A DNA stretch of 45,083 nt from Myxococcales bacterium SG8_38 (lineage in GTDB: Bacteria; Myxococcota_A; Polyangia; Polyangiales; Houyiibacteriaceae): NCBI GenBank assembly GCA_001303415.1, contig LJTN01000023.1:1-45083 (forward strand), in the 5' to 3' direction. How positions within the stretch are numbered: position 1 is the stretch's first letter; each line of letters begins with the position of its first letter. A model generated the notes under the pieces. It was given only the letters and a program-made list of their open reading frames with translations. It searched no databases and was not told where the DNA came from. Positions 16,598-24,331 of the stretch are shown one piece after another. Position numbers and translations under genes: made by a program.

Positions 16598-17509
16598 TCA
16601 GACCGAGTCCCAGTAGCCGTCCACCCGTGCTTGCAGCTCCGCCAGCAGCCGATCGTTGCGCTGAGGATGGAATAGATGGGCGAATCGACCCTGCTTCTCG
16701 AGGTACTGCTCGACGGGCGCCCTCCGCCGCGGCACGACCGTGTGCGCCACCGATCCGTCCACGTACTCCTTGAGCGGCCAGATTCCCGTCTTGACCGCGA
16801 GCTGACCGATTTCGATCGAGTCGCGCGGCTCGAACTCCCAACCGGTCGGACAAGGCGCAAGCGCGATGATTAACCGGGGCCCACGCAGGCTCTTTGCTTT
16901 TTCGATCTTTCGCGCGAGGTCAAGGGGCTCTGACCCGATGACCGTGGCGACGTAGGCGGGTTGATGCGCCGCCCAAATCGAAAACAGATCCTTCTTGTAC
17001 CCGGAAAACCCACCCGGTCCCCGAGTCGTGCTCGTCTTGGCGGCGTGGGGCGTCGCGCCGGAAGCTTGGTGGCCGGTGTTTCCGTAGCCCTCGTTGTCGT
17101 AGCAAATGTAGAGAAAGTCCAAGCCGCGCTCGATTGCGCTCGAGGTCGAAGAAAGCCCCATGCCGTAGGCAGACCCGTCGCCCGTGAGCACGACGACGTC
17201 GAGATCGTCCTCTGGCGGCATCCTTCCCTGCTCGAGGAGGATGTCGAGCGCGTCGCGCACACCTTGCGCACCCGCGGGCGCAGAGGCCATGGAGGTGTAC
17301 AACCACGAGCTCCGAAAAGGTGTGAACGGAAAGACCGAGAGGAGTGTCATACACCCTGCGGCGTTGACGAATACGCTCTTCGGACCGAGGACGTCGTAGA
17401 TCTCGTGAAGGGCGATCAAGCCTCCGCAACCCGCGCACATGGGAGTTCCCGTGCCGAGCAAGTGCGTCGACGGCAGGTCTTTCATGCGCTTGAACGCGGT
17501 TTCATTCAT
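16598..17509 (-). CDS. 2-oxoacid:ferredoxin oxidoreductase, beta subunit (PorB-like)
   Basis: The 303-residue protein has the thiamine-diphosphate and Fe-S pattern of the POR beta subunit: 'GTGTPMCAGCGGLIALHEIY' (two Cys), 'NAAGCMTLLSVFPF' (third Cys), 'VVVLTGDGSAYGMGLSSTSSAIERG' (the GDG...N-type ThDP motif continuing to 'CYDNEGYGNTGHQASGATPHAA') and 'LAPCPTGWEFEP' (fourth Cys). With the alpha subunit it would oxidise pyruvate or another 2-oxoacid to the acyl-CoA and CO2 and reduce ferredoxin. It overlaps porA by the ATGA junction at 17506-17509. Substrate specificity (pyruvate, 2-oxoglutarate or branched-chain) cannot be read with certainty. Confidence 0.9.
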   Translation of the reverse strand: MNETAFKRMKDLPSTHLLGTGTPMCAGCGGLIALHEIYDVLGPKSVFVNAAGCMTLLSVFPFTPFRSSWLYTSMASAPAGAQGVRDALDILLEQGRMPPEDDLDVVVLTGDGSAYGMGLSSTSSAIERGLDFLYICYDNEGYGNTGHQASGATPHAAKTSTTRGPGGFSGYKKDLFSIWAAHQPAYVATVIGSEPLDLARKIEKAKSLRGPRLIIALAPCPTGWEFEPRDSIEIGQLAVKTGIWPLKEYVDGSVAHTVVPRRRAPVEQYLEKQGRFAHLFHPQRNDRLLAELQARVDGYWDSV

Positions 17510-18753
17510 CGTTTCACCTCGAGCTCATTGCGCTCGACCTCTGCGATGGCTTGGAGCTTTCGAATCTCGCGCAGCTCGTCGCGCGTGAAGAGAAGTCGAG
17601 GCAGCGGGCTCCGTCCCTCATCGATCGCCTTGCGTGTTTCCGCAGCGATCTCATAGAGCTCCTCTGGGCTGATGTCGCGCCCGCCGAGGCCCCCGATGAA
17701 GCTCGCCAAGATCGGGGGTGCTTTCGGATGACCGTAGAGCGCCGAGGCAACCTCGCTGTGGAGCACCCCGCCCTGGCCCATCGACAGATTCTGGTCGATG
17801 ACCGCCAGACCGCGCGCCCCCGAGGTGACCCGCCGCAAAGCGTCGACCGGCAGAGGCCGCAGCAGGCGGATCCGCGCCAGCCCGACGCGCCAACCAGCCT
17901 CTCGAAGCTGATCGACCGCCGCCTTGGCCTTTGTGGCGAAGGAGCCGATCATGACGAACAAGATGTCGGCGTCCTCGCAACGATAGGCCTCGATCGCCTC
18001 GTGGCGGCGCCCGAACGCCGCCTCGAATTCATCGGCAACCTCGTCGTAGACCTCGATTGCTCGCAGGGACGCCAAGTGCGCTTGGTAACGAAAGTACGAG
18101 TAAGGCGAGCCGCCCAGCACGGCGACCCCCTGGCTGGTGGGCGCACTTGCTCGAAATCGCAGGTTTTGCGCATCGAACGGTGGAAGGAACCGCCGCGCCA
18201 GGGCGGGATCGGGCAGCTCGACGGGCTCGCGCGTGAACGACAAATAGAAGCCATCCAGATTGACGATGACCGGGAGCCGGATCCGAGTGTCCTCGGCGAT
18301 GCGGTACGCCATCAAGATCGTGTCGACTACTTCTTGGCAGGTGGCGCAGTGAAGCTGCAAGAAGCCCGAGTCCCTGGCGGCCAGAACGTCCGTATGGTCG
18401 CTCTCGAGCGTCGTCGGGGTTCCAAGCCCCCGCGACACATTCACCAGGACAAAGGGTGCTCGCCATCCCGCGACCGAAAAGATCATCTCCATCCCGTAGA
18501 GCAGGCCCTGGCTGGAGGTGGCAGTAAACACGCGCACCCCGGTGGCCGCGGCGGCGCCCGCCGCCGTAATCATCGAGTGCTCGGACTCGAGCGTGACGAG
18601 CCTCCCCGGCATCTCGCCCGACTCGAACCAGTTGGCGAGTGTTTCGATGATCTCCGTCTGGGGCGTGATGGGAAAGGCGGGCACGTAGTCGACCTCGGCC
18701 AACCGTGCTCCCCAGGCAGCGGCGCCATTGCCGGTCAGTAGCTCTCGGCTCAT
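17506..18753 (-). CDS. 2-oxoacid:ferredoxin oxidoreductase, alpha subunit (PorA-like)
   Basis: The 415-residue protein starts MSRELLTGNGAAAWGARLAEVDYVPAFPITPQTEIIETLA, with the GNxAxAxG and YPITPQT-like signatures of the POR alpha pyrimidine-binding domain. It continues with 'ESEHSMITAAGAAAATGVRVFTATSSQGL' and a C-terminal transketolase-like domain 'ADILFVMIGSFATKAKAAVDQLREAGWRVGLARIRLLRPLP'. It carries no Fe-S cysteine motif, as expected. The ATG at 18753 overlaps the upstream gamma-delta gene by ATGA, and its own stop overlaps porB likewise. This points to strict translational coupling of the enzyme complex. Confidence 0.9.
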   Translation of the reverse strand: MSRELLTGNGAAAWGARLAEVDYVPAFPITPQTEIIETLANWFESGEMPGRLVTLESEHSMITAAGAAAATGVRVFTATSSQGLLYGMEMIFSVAGWRAPFVLVNVSRGLGTPTTLESDHTDVLAARDSGFLQLHCATCQEVVDTILMAYRIAEDTRIRLPVIVNLDGFYLSFTREPVELPDPALARRFLPPFDAQNLRFRASAPTSQGVAVLGGSPYSYFRYQAHLASLRAIEVYDEVADEFEAAFGRRHEAIEAYRCEDADILFVMIGSFATKAKAAVDQLREAGWRVGLARIRLLRPLPVDALRRVTSGARGLAVIDQNLSMGQGGVLHSEVASALYGHPKAPPILASFIGGLGGRDISPEELYEIAAETRKAIDEGRSPLPRLLFTRDELREIRKLQAIAEVERNELEVKR

Positions 18754-19682
18754 CGGCTCTCGAGCTCCTCTCTTGGGGTCGCCTCTTCGGGGACGGCAGC
18801 GATCGCATGGGATGGGCAAATCGCGACGCAAATCATGCAGCCCTTGCAGTGATCGTAGTCGATTTCAGGCCTGCCTTCGGGGCTCACCGCAATCGCGCTT
18901 TCCGGACAGTACGTGCTGCAAATCCACCAGCAACGGTTGCACCGGGCCTCGTCGACGACAGGCCGTGCCGTGCGCCACGCGCCGGTCTCCACATGCTCGC
19001 TGGTAGCGGCAGCATGGATTGCCGGAGCCGAAATCTTGGCCTCCTCCGGCGCGAGGTGGATCCAGTCCGGCGCCTCGTACTCCTCGGCACGAATGTCGCG
19101 GGCTTCTCTCACGACACCCTCGTGCGCCTCCATGTCCTCGTACGCAGCCAGGGCACGCCGCTCGTTCTCGCGGACGGCGCGATCGCCAAGCGGTTCGAGC
19201 TCTTTTGCGACCGCTGCCATCAGCGCCTCCCGCGAGATGACGCCGGTGAGACGCGCCGCCGCTCCTGCCGACACGCACCCCACGAACGGCAAGTCGGTGT
19301 CTGCAGCCACGTCCCCATTCGTGGGTAGGACGATCACCGGGCCAGCGAGATTGAGCCGATGCCTCCACGAGTCCGCATCGTCACGGCTGTGAATGAGCAT
19401 CACTGTCTGCGCGCCGACGCCGTGCATCACCCCTGCCGCGGGCACGGCGGGCAAGGTATCATCGCCGACGATGACCAAATCCGGATTGCGGATGACGCCG
19501 CGCTCCTGGATAGGCTTCTGGGAAGCGCGAACATACGCGAAAGTCGGGGCGCCCCGGCGCTCTGCTCCGTACCGCGGTGCGTCTTGCACCTCGAATCCGC
19601 AAGAGAAGAAGGCGGTACCGAGCACGCGGCTCGCCGTCTTCATTCCTTGTCCGCCCCGACCGTGAAACCGGATTCGAAACAT
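18750..19682 (-). CDS. 2-oxoacid:ferredoxin oxidoreductase, fused gamma-delta subunit
   Basis: In this 310-residue fusion, residues 1-180 are the gamma domain ('RIRFHGRGGQGMKTASRVLG', 'GFEVQDAPRYGAERRGAPTFAYVR'), which binds CoA in this family. Residues 235-300 are a delta-type 2x[4Fe-4S] ferredoxin domain: 'CNRCWWICSTYCPE' (Cys spacing 2-3-3) and 'CKGCMICVAICP'. A helical linker joins them. The two Fe-S clusters relay electrons to an external ferredoxin. It lies 2 bp downstream of the glutamate dehydrogenase stop codon, so the genes share one transcript. Confidence 0.88.
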   Translation of the reverse strand: MFRIRFHGRGGQGMKTASRVLGTAFFSCGFEVQDAPRYGAERRGAPTFAYVRASQKPIQERGVIRNPDLVIVGDDTLPAVPAAGVMHGVGAQTVMLIHSRDDADSWRHRLNLAGPVIVLPTNGDVAADTDLPFVGCVSAGAAARLTGVISREALMAAVAKELEPLGDRAVRENERRALAAYEDMEAHEGVVREARDIRAEEYEAPDWIHLAPEEAKISAPAIHAAATSEHVETGAWRTARPVVDEARCNRCWWICSTYCPESAIAVSPEGRPEIDYDHCKGCMICVAICPSHAIAAVPEEATPREELESR

Positions 19683-19684
19683 GA

Positions 19685-20821
19685 CTAGACGAAGCCCGGT
19701 GCCGTGGAGAACGAGCCAAACCGCCTGACACGCATCGCGTTTTCGATACGCGCCGTTGCCAGCTCGACGGCAGCGCGGCGCGGCAAGATTCCGTTCGTCT
19801 TGGCCACGTGCAAAACAAGCTCGGTGTTTCGACGAATTTTCTCTGCGATGGTGGCAAATGCGATCGATTGGCTCGAACCTCGGTATTCGACTGCCGCGCA
19901 GATCACGCCTCCAGCGTTGGCGATGAAGTCCGGAATACTGAGCACACCCCGGTCTGCCAGCATCTGCTCGGCAGCACCCGTGATGGGAATGTTTGCGCCT
20001 TGCACGACGAGCTTGGCTCGTAGACGGTTCACATTGTCCTCGCGAATCACATCGGGCCGCGCAGCAGGAATCCAGATCTCGCAGGCTATGTCGATGATAT
20101 CGTCACGACGGAGCCTGCGCGCGTCGTCGTAGTCCAACAGCGAGCCACCGCTGGTCTTGATCTCCATGAGCCGCAAGACGTTCAGTCCATCCGGATTGTG
20201 AATCGTGCCCTGCGAGTCCGCAGCAGCGATTAGTATCGCACCCTTTTCAGTCAGAAACCGGGCTGCGTGCATACCGACCGCGCCGAAACCTTGGATGGCA
20301 ACGCGCGCGCCCTTCAGCTCGAAGTCGCAATGTCCGAGGGCCACGTCGGTGGCGTGACTGATGCCGAAGCCAGTCGCTCCCAGCTCGTCGAGGGGAATCC
20401 CACCGAGCTCGGCTGGAAGCCCTATTGCGCGTCCGATCTCATCGTGGACCCAGGCCATGCACTCCTCGTCCGTGCCCATGTCGGGACCGAAAATGTACGC
20501 CTCTTCGTTGCGCAAGGCGCTGGCAAAGCCTCGAATGAGGCGCTCCTTGTCACGCTTGGGCATTTTGGGGTCGCCGTAGAGCACCGCCTTGCCACCACCG
20601 TGGGGCAACCCGGCGGCGGCGTTTTTCAAGGTCATCGCGCGCGCCAAACGAGCGCATTCTACGGCGCTCACGTCGGGAGCCATCCGCACGCCGCCAATCG
20701 ATGGCCCGATCGCCACGTTGTCGACGACTAGAATGCCGCGGAGCCCAAGCGACGCCTCATGAACGTGAATCGTCTTGAGCGGGCCCAGCGCATCCGCATG
20801 CTCGAAGATGTCCGCCGTCAC
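19685..20821 (-). CDS. Glu/Leu/Phe/Val-type amino acid dehydrogenase
   Basis: The 378-residue NAD(P)-dependent oxidative deaminase family member has 'GPSIGGVRMAPDVSAVECARLARAMTLKNAAAGLPHGGGKAV', containing the two catalytic-type Lys. The Rossmann segment is 'GARVAIQGFGAVGMHAARFL', followed by 'NAGGVICAAVEYRG'. The start is a GTG at 20821. It is the first gene of the seven-gene operon, so it may feed 2-oxoacid directly to the adjoining ferredoxin oxidoreductase. Family knowledge supports glutamate as the likely substrate, but leucine and related amino acids cannot be excluded. A second enzyme of the family is encoded at 34805-36211. Confidence 0.88.
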   Translation of the reverse strand: MTADIFEHADALGPLKTIHVHEASLGLRGILVVDNVAIGPSIGGVRMAPDVSAVECARLARAMTLKNAAAGLPHGGGKAVLYGDPKMPKRDKERLIRGFASALRNEEAYIFGPDMGTDEECMAWVHDEIGRAIGLPAELGGIPLDELGATGFGISHATDVALGHCDFELKGARVAIQGFGAVGMHAARFLTEKGAILIAAADSQGTIHNPDGLNVLRLMEIKTSGGSLLDYDDARRLRRDDIIDIACEIWIPAARPDVIREDNVNRLRAKLVVQGANIPITGAAEQMLADRGVLSIPDFIANAGGVICAAVEYRGSSQSIAFATIAEKIRRNTELVLHVAKTNGILPRRAAVELATARIENAMRVRRFGSFSTAPGFV

Positions 20822-20878
20822 GACCTCGTCTCGACTCGTGGCGAGCAGGATACCACTCCGGGAAGCAAGCCATCAATC

Positions 20879-20893
20879 GTGGCAGAATGCCAC
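20879..20893. promoter_or_regulatory. Perfect inverted repeat between divergent operons
   Basis: GTGGCA-GAA-TGCCAC is a perfect 6-bp inverted repeat with a 3-bp spacer. It sits 58 bp upstream of the glutamate dehydrogenase start and 160 bp upstream of the hibernation-factor start, within the 231-bp divergent control region (20822-21052). That region must hold both promoters. The symmetry and position suggest a protein operator. I cannot identify the regulator or clear -10/-35 boxes. Confidence 0.4.
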
Positions 20894-21052
20894 AGCGCTT
20901 GGGGTGCCCCATGCGAATAAGTAGCGCCAGGAATGCTTGGTCGCGCAAGATCTGCGCCTCGCCTTTTCTCCGAGGTCGACGGAATTCGCCCGATACGCCG
21001 GTCGGTTCCGCGGCACGAACTTTGCCTGATTGGGAGCCGAGAGGAGTAAGCC

Positions 21053-21616
21053 GTGCAACAGCCCTTGCAAATCACTTTTAAGGAGATGGAGCCGTCGGCT
21101 GCGATCGAAACGTGGGTGAGAGAAAATGCCACGAAGCTCGAGAAATTCTACGAGCCGATCGTGCATTGCCACGTGGTCGTCGAAGCGCCGCACCGTCATT
21201 CGCATCGGGGTCGACTCTACGACGTGCGTATCGACATCACCGTGCCTGGAGGCGAGATCGTGGTGAGCCATCAGGGTCCCAAGGACCAAGCACACGAGGA
21301 TGTCTACGTGGCGCTTCGGGACGCCTTCCGGGCCGCACGCCGACAGCTTCAAGACGTCGCGCGAAAACAGAGAAAGGAGGTCAAGAGCCACGACCTGCCT
21401 ACCCACGCGCGCGTGACCAAGTTATTCCCGGCCGATGACTACGGCTTCATCGAAGGAGAGGATGCGCTTGAGATCTATTTTCACCGCAATGCTGTTCTCG
21501 ACGATGCGTTCGATGCCCTCAGCGTCGGAAGCGTGGTGCGCTACGTGCTCGCGGAGGGCGAAGGCCAAGCAGGCCCACAAGCGAGCACGGTGGAGCTCAT
21601 CGGCGAGGCACGCTGA
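21053..21616 (+). CDS. Ribosome hibernation factor (HPF/RaiA) with C-terminal cold-shock domain
   Basis: The 187-residue product starts at a GTG with a clear AGGAG site. Residues 1-108 form the S30AE/HPF domain ('PLQITFKEMEPSAAIETWVRENATKLEKFY', 'DVRIDITVPGGEIVVSH', 'EDVYVALRDAFRAARRQLQD'). In that family it binds the decoding centre of the 30S subunit and silences ribosomes. Residues 118-184 form a cold-shock fold with RNP1-like 'DDYGFIE' and RNP2-like 'IYFHRNAV', a nucleic-acid binder. The usual dimerisation tail of long HPF is absent. It is the first gene of a rightward operon with archease and rtcB. Confidence 0.88.
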   Translation: MQQPLQITFKEMEPSAAIETWVRENATKLEKFYEPIVHCHVVVEAPHRHSHRGRLYDVRIDITVPGGEIVVSHQGPKDQAHEDVYVALRDAFRAARRQLQDVARKQRKEVKSHDLPTHARVTKLFPADDYGFIEGEDALEIYFHRNAVLDDAFDALSVGSVVRYVLAEGEGQAGPQASTVELIGEAR

Positions 21617-21636
21617 GGCCATGTCTGTGGTTTCCG

Positions 21637-22053
21637 ATGGCTAGCTGGGAGCACTTTTCCCACGAAGCGGACATCGGCGTTCGCGGCCGGGGCGAGTCGC
21701 CGGACGCGGCTTTCGAGCAGGCTGCGCTGGCCCTCACCGCTGCGATTACGGACCTAGCGCTGGTGCAACGAGATGCGCAGGTCGACATCCGCTGCCACGC
21801 ACCGCGACTGGACATCCTGTTCGTCGATTGGCTCAACGCCATCATCTACGAGATGACGACGCGATCGATGCTGTTCCGCGAATTTGAGGTCCGCATCGAG
21901 GGACAGGAGCTGCGCGCGCAGGTTCGTGGTGAATCGGTGGACCGAAAGCGCCACCAGCCCGTGGTCGAGCCCAAAGGGGCGACTTTTACCGAGCTCTTGG
22001 TGACTCAGGAGGATGACGGACAATGGGTTGCGCAATGCATCGTGGACGTGTGA
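21637..22053 (+). CDS. Archease
   Basis: The 138-residue protein has the archease signature: 'WEHFSHEADIGVRGRGESPDAAFEQAALALTAAITDL' with the N-terminal H-x-A-D metal ligand region. 'LFVDWLNAIIYEMTTRSMLFREFEV', 'GESVDRKRHQPVVEPKGATFTELLV' and a terminal Asp (IVDV) follow. In characterised systems archease activates the RNA ligase RtcB by promoting its guanylylation and multiple turnover. It lies 20 bp after the hibernation-factor gene and 12 bp before rtcB, so the three are co-transcribed. There is no strong ribosome site before the ATG. Confidence 0.92.
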   Translation: MASWEHFSHEADIGVRGRGESPDAAFEQAALALTAAITDLALVQRDAQVDIRCHAPRLDILFVDWLNAIIYEMTTRSMLFREFEVRIEGQELRAQVRGESVDRKRHQPVVEPKGATFTELLVTQEDDGQWVAQCIVDV

Positions 22054-22065
22054 GATCAGATAGCC

Positions 22066-23496
22066 ATGGACATCACAGCGCTGAAGAGGGTTTCTGAGGA
22101 TCATTGGGAGCTTGCTCCTACCGGCAAGATGCGCGTGCCGGTCGTTTTCTATGCGGATCGAGCGCTGCTCGAGGGCATGGACGACAAAGTCCAGCAGCAG
22201 GCCCGCAACGTGGCCTCGCTGCCGGGGATCGTGAAGGCGAGCTACGTGATGCCCGACGGGCACTGGGGCTACGGCTTTCCGATCGGTGGGGTCGGCGCCT
22301 TCGATGCCGAGCAAGGTGGCGTCGTCTCGGCAGGCGGCGTTGGCTTCGACATTTCCTGTGGTGTTCGCTGCCTGCTCACCGGGCTTCGCACCAGCGACGT
22401 CGAGCCCATCAAAGAGCAACTGGCCGACGCGCTTTTCGAACGCATTCCGGCTGGCGTTGGAAGCACCGGCCGCATTCATCTCGATGATCAGGAAATGACG
22501 GCCATGTTGGAAGGCGGCGCGCGTTGGGCGGTCGACCGCGGATGGGGCCGCTCTGAAGACCTGGAGCGAATCGAGGAGCACGGCTGCATGCGGGGAGCCG
22601 AGCCGCAATATATCTCGGAGAAGGCGCGACATCGGCAACGAGACGAAATGGGAACGCTCGGCTCGGGAAACCATTATCTCGAGGTCCAACGGGTCGCCGA
22701 GGTGTTGGATCCCGAGGTTGCGAATCAGCTATCCATCGCGCAGGACGACGTCGTCGTCAGCATCCACTGCGGATCGAGGGGACTCGGCCATCAGGTAGGG
22801 ACGGAGTTCTTGCGGGAAATGGCGCTCGCAGCCGAGAAGCACGGAATCGAGCTGCCCGATCTGGAGCTCGCCTGCGCGCCGCTGCGCTCCGAGGTGGGCC
22901 GCCGGTATCTCGGCGCAATGCGCGCCGGGATCAACTGCGCCCTCGCCAACCGCCAGATCATCACACACCTCACCCGCGAGGTGTTTAGCCGGGTCCTATC
23001 CAAAGCCGAGCTTCCGTTGCTCTACGACGTGTCGCACAACACCTGCAAGGAGGAAGAGCACATCGTGGACGGGGTGCAGCGGCATCTTTTCGTCCATCGA
23101 AAGGGGGCCACCCGCGCCTTCGGGCCGGGGCATCCAGACCTACCCGAGCAGCTCAGCGAGATCGGCCAACCCGTCCTGATCGGCGGCAGCATGGGAACCG
23201 AATCGTGGTTGCTGGTCGGTACGGCGGAAGGCATGTCGTTGGCATTCGGGTCGGCCTGTCACGGTGCAGGGCGAAGAATGAGCCGCCACGCAGCCAAGAA
23301 GCAATGGCGCGGCAGCAAGCTGATCAAGAACCTCGCACATCGAGGCATCATCGTTCGTTCGGTCAGCATGCGAGGCGTGGCCGAGGAGGCGCCCGGCGCG
23401 TACAAGGACGTCCGTGCAGTCGTGGATTCCGCCGATCGAGCCGGGCTTGCGCGCAAGGTGGCCCGCCTCCAGCCCATGGTGTGCATCAAGGGCTAG
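22066..23496 (+). CDS. RNA-splicing ligase RtcB
   Basis: The 476-residue ligase has the full RtcB pattern: 'YVMPDGHWGYGFPIGGVGAFD', 'SAGGVGFDISCGVRCL' with Mn ligands Asp95 and Cys98, 'GTLGSGNHYLEVQ', 'VVVSIHCGSRGLGHQVGTEF', 'YDVSHNTCKEE' and the guanylylation site 'FGSACHGAGRRMSR' with its His. The length is normal. It joins 2',3'-cyclic phosphate to 5'-OH RNA ends using GTP and Mn2+. In bacteria it repairs tRNA or rRNA cut by toxins or stress. Its stop codon lies inside a 24-bp palindrome shared with the convergent usp gene. Confidence 0.95.
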   Translation: MDITALKRVSEDHWELAPTGKMRVPVVFYADRALLEGMDDKVQQQARNVASLPGIVKASYVMPDGHWGYGFPIGGVGAFDAEQGGVVSAGGVGFDISCGVRCLLTGLRTSDVEPIKEQLADALFERIPAGVGSTGRIHLDDQEMTAMLEGGARWAVDRGWGRSEDLERIEEHGCMRGAEPQYISEKARHRQRDEMGTLGSGNHYLEVQRVAEVLDPEVANQLSIAQDDVVVSIHCGSRGLGHQVGTEFLREMALAAEKHGIELPDLELACAPLRSEVGRRYLGAMRAGINCALANRQIITHLTREVFSRVLSKAELPLLYDVSHNTCKEEEHIVDGVQRHLFVHRKGATRAFGPGHPDLPEQLSEIGQPVLIGGSMGTESWLLVGTAEGMSLAFGSACHGAGRRMSRHAAKKQWRGSKLIKNLAHRGIIVRSVSMRGVAEEAPGAYKDVRAVVDSADRAGLARKVARLQPMVCIKG

Positions 23497-23516
23497 ACCG
23501 AGTGCACTCGGTCTAG
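23493..23516. terminator. 24-bp perfect palindrome spanning two convergent stop codons
   Basis: CTAGACCGAGTG at 23493-23504 is followed directly by its reverse complement to 23516, a perfect 24-bp palindrome. It supplies the TAG of rtcB (23494-23496) and the TAG of the convergent usp gene (23513-23515). It may act as a bidirectional transcription stop, although no T-run follows on either side. A related motif overlaps another stop codon at 40531-40540. Confidence 0.6.
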
Positions 23517-24331
23517 GCGGCCTCGGTACGAACCACCACCACCGGACACCTCAGCTCTTGGCGAAGCGAGGTGAGACGGAGCTCTTCGAAGCCGCCCTCG
23601 CCGGCAGCGACGATCAACACGGTGGGCGATGCGCGACGGATGGCTGCGGCAAGGACTTCACGCTCGGCTTCGCGCACTCTGTGAATCGCCGCACGCTTCG
23701 GCCCAAAAGATTGAAGCCGGCGCCTCACTTCGTTCCAAGCTCGAGGCGACGGATCGGCCAGAAATACGAGCAGGGGCCGGCTGCTGGCTTCGGCGAGCTC
23801 GATCCCGGCTTCGAGCGCGCGGCTGCCACTGTCGGCCTGATCGAGGAGCACGGCGACCGGGCGGAGCCACGCGGCCTCGGCGGCCTGCAACATGCGCGAA
23901 GTCTCGTGAAGCTCTGCTGCCGACGCAAGGGCACGGCGCGCTGCGCCAAGCAGCAGCAGATCGACGTTTTGCGCCTCGGCCAGCGCGCTGCTCAGCGGGC
24001 CTCGATGCGTCCTGAAGGACCAAGGCAGCCCGAGGCTTTCCGCGAGCCGCTGTAGCTCCCGTTCGGCGCGCCTGGCTTGAACCTTGAGCTGACGCTCGAG
24101 GTCGCGCACGGCGAGAGGACGACGCTTGCTGGTGATTCGGGACACTTCGGAGATGAAAGGAAGGCTAGCGAGGCGGAAGAGGGTCTGATCTTCGATGAAG
24201 ACGCCGGTGATGTCGGCGCCCGTCTTGGGCAAAAGGGACCCCAAGACGCGAACCAGACCCGTATCGGAGCTTCCGCCCGCGAATATGACGGCGATGCGGC
24301 GCGTGCGGCGGTGCTCGGTCACGGCGGTCAC
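23513..24331 (-). CDS. Universal stress protein, two-domain
   Basis: The 272-residue protein starts at a GTG (24331) that overlaps the lon stop in a GTGA junction. The N-terminal half is 'RRIAVIFAGGSSDTGLVRVLGSLLPKTGADITGVFIED', with 'VDLLLLGAARRALASAAEL'. The C-terminal half is 'RPVAVLLDQADSGSRALEAGIELAEASSRPLLVFLAD', ending 'TVLIVAAGEGGFEELRLTSLRQELRCPVVVVR'. Both halves show the UspA alpha/beta fold. The ATP-binding G-2x-G-9x-G(S/T) motif is not obvious, which places it with non-ATP-binding types. It is probably produced together with the Lon protease. The role is a stress-survival accessory; the partner is unknown. Confidence 0.78.
   Translation of the reverse strand: MTAVTEHRRTRRIAVIFAGGSSDTGLVRVLGSLLPKTGADITGVFIEDQTLFRLASLPFISEVSRITSKRRPLAVRDLERQLKVQARRAERELQRLAESLGLPWSFRTHRGPLSSALAEAQNVDLLLLGAARRALASAAELHETSRMLQAAEAAWLRPVAVLLDQADSGSRALEAGIELAEASSRPLLVFLADPSPRAWNEVRRRLQSFGPKRAAIHRVREAEREVLAAAIRRASPTVLIVAAGEGGFEELRLTSLRQELRCPVVVVRTEAA

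Noticed and set aside
17551-18741. 396-residue frame on the plus strand
   Set aside because: It is antisense to porA, whose motifs are unambiguous. It is a shadow of high third-position GC.
20822-21052. Sigma54 (-24/-12) promoter for the hpf or gdh operon
   Set aside because: TGGCA occurs within the palindrome, but no TTGC lies at the required spacing.
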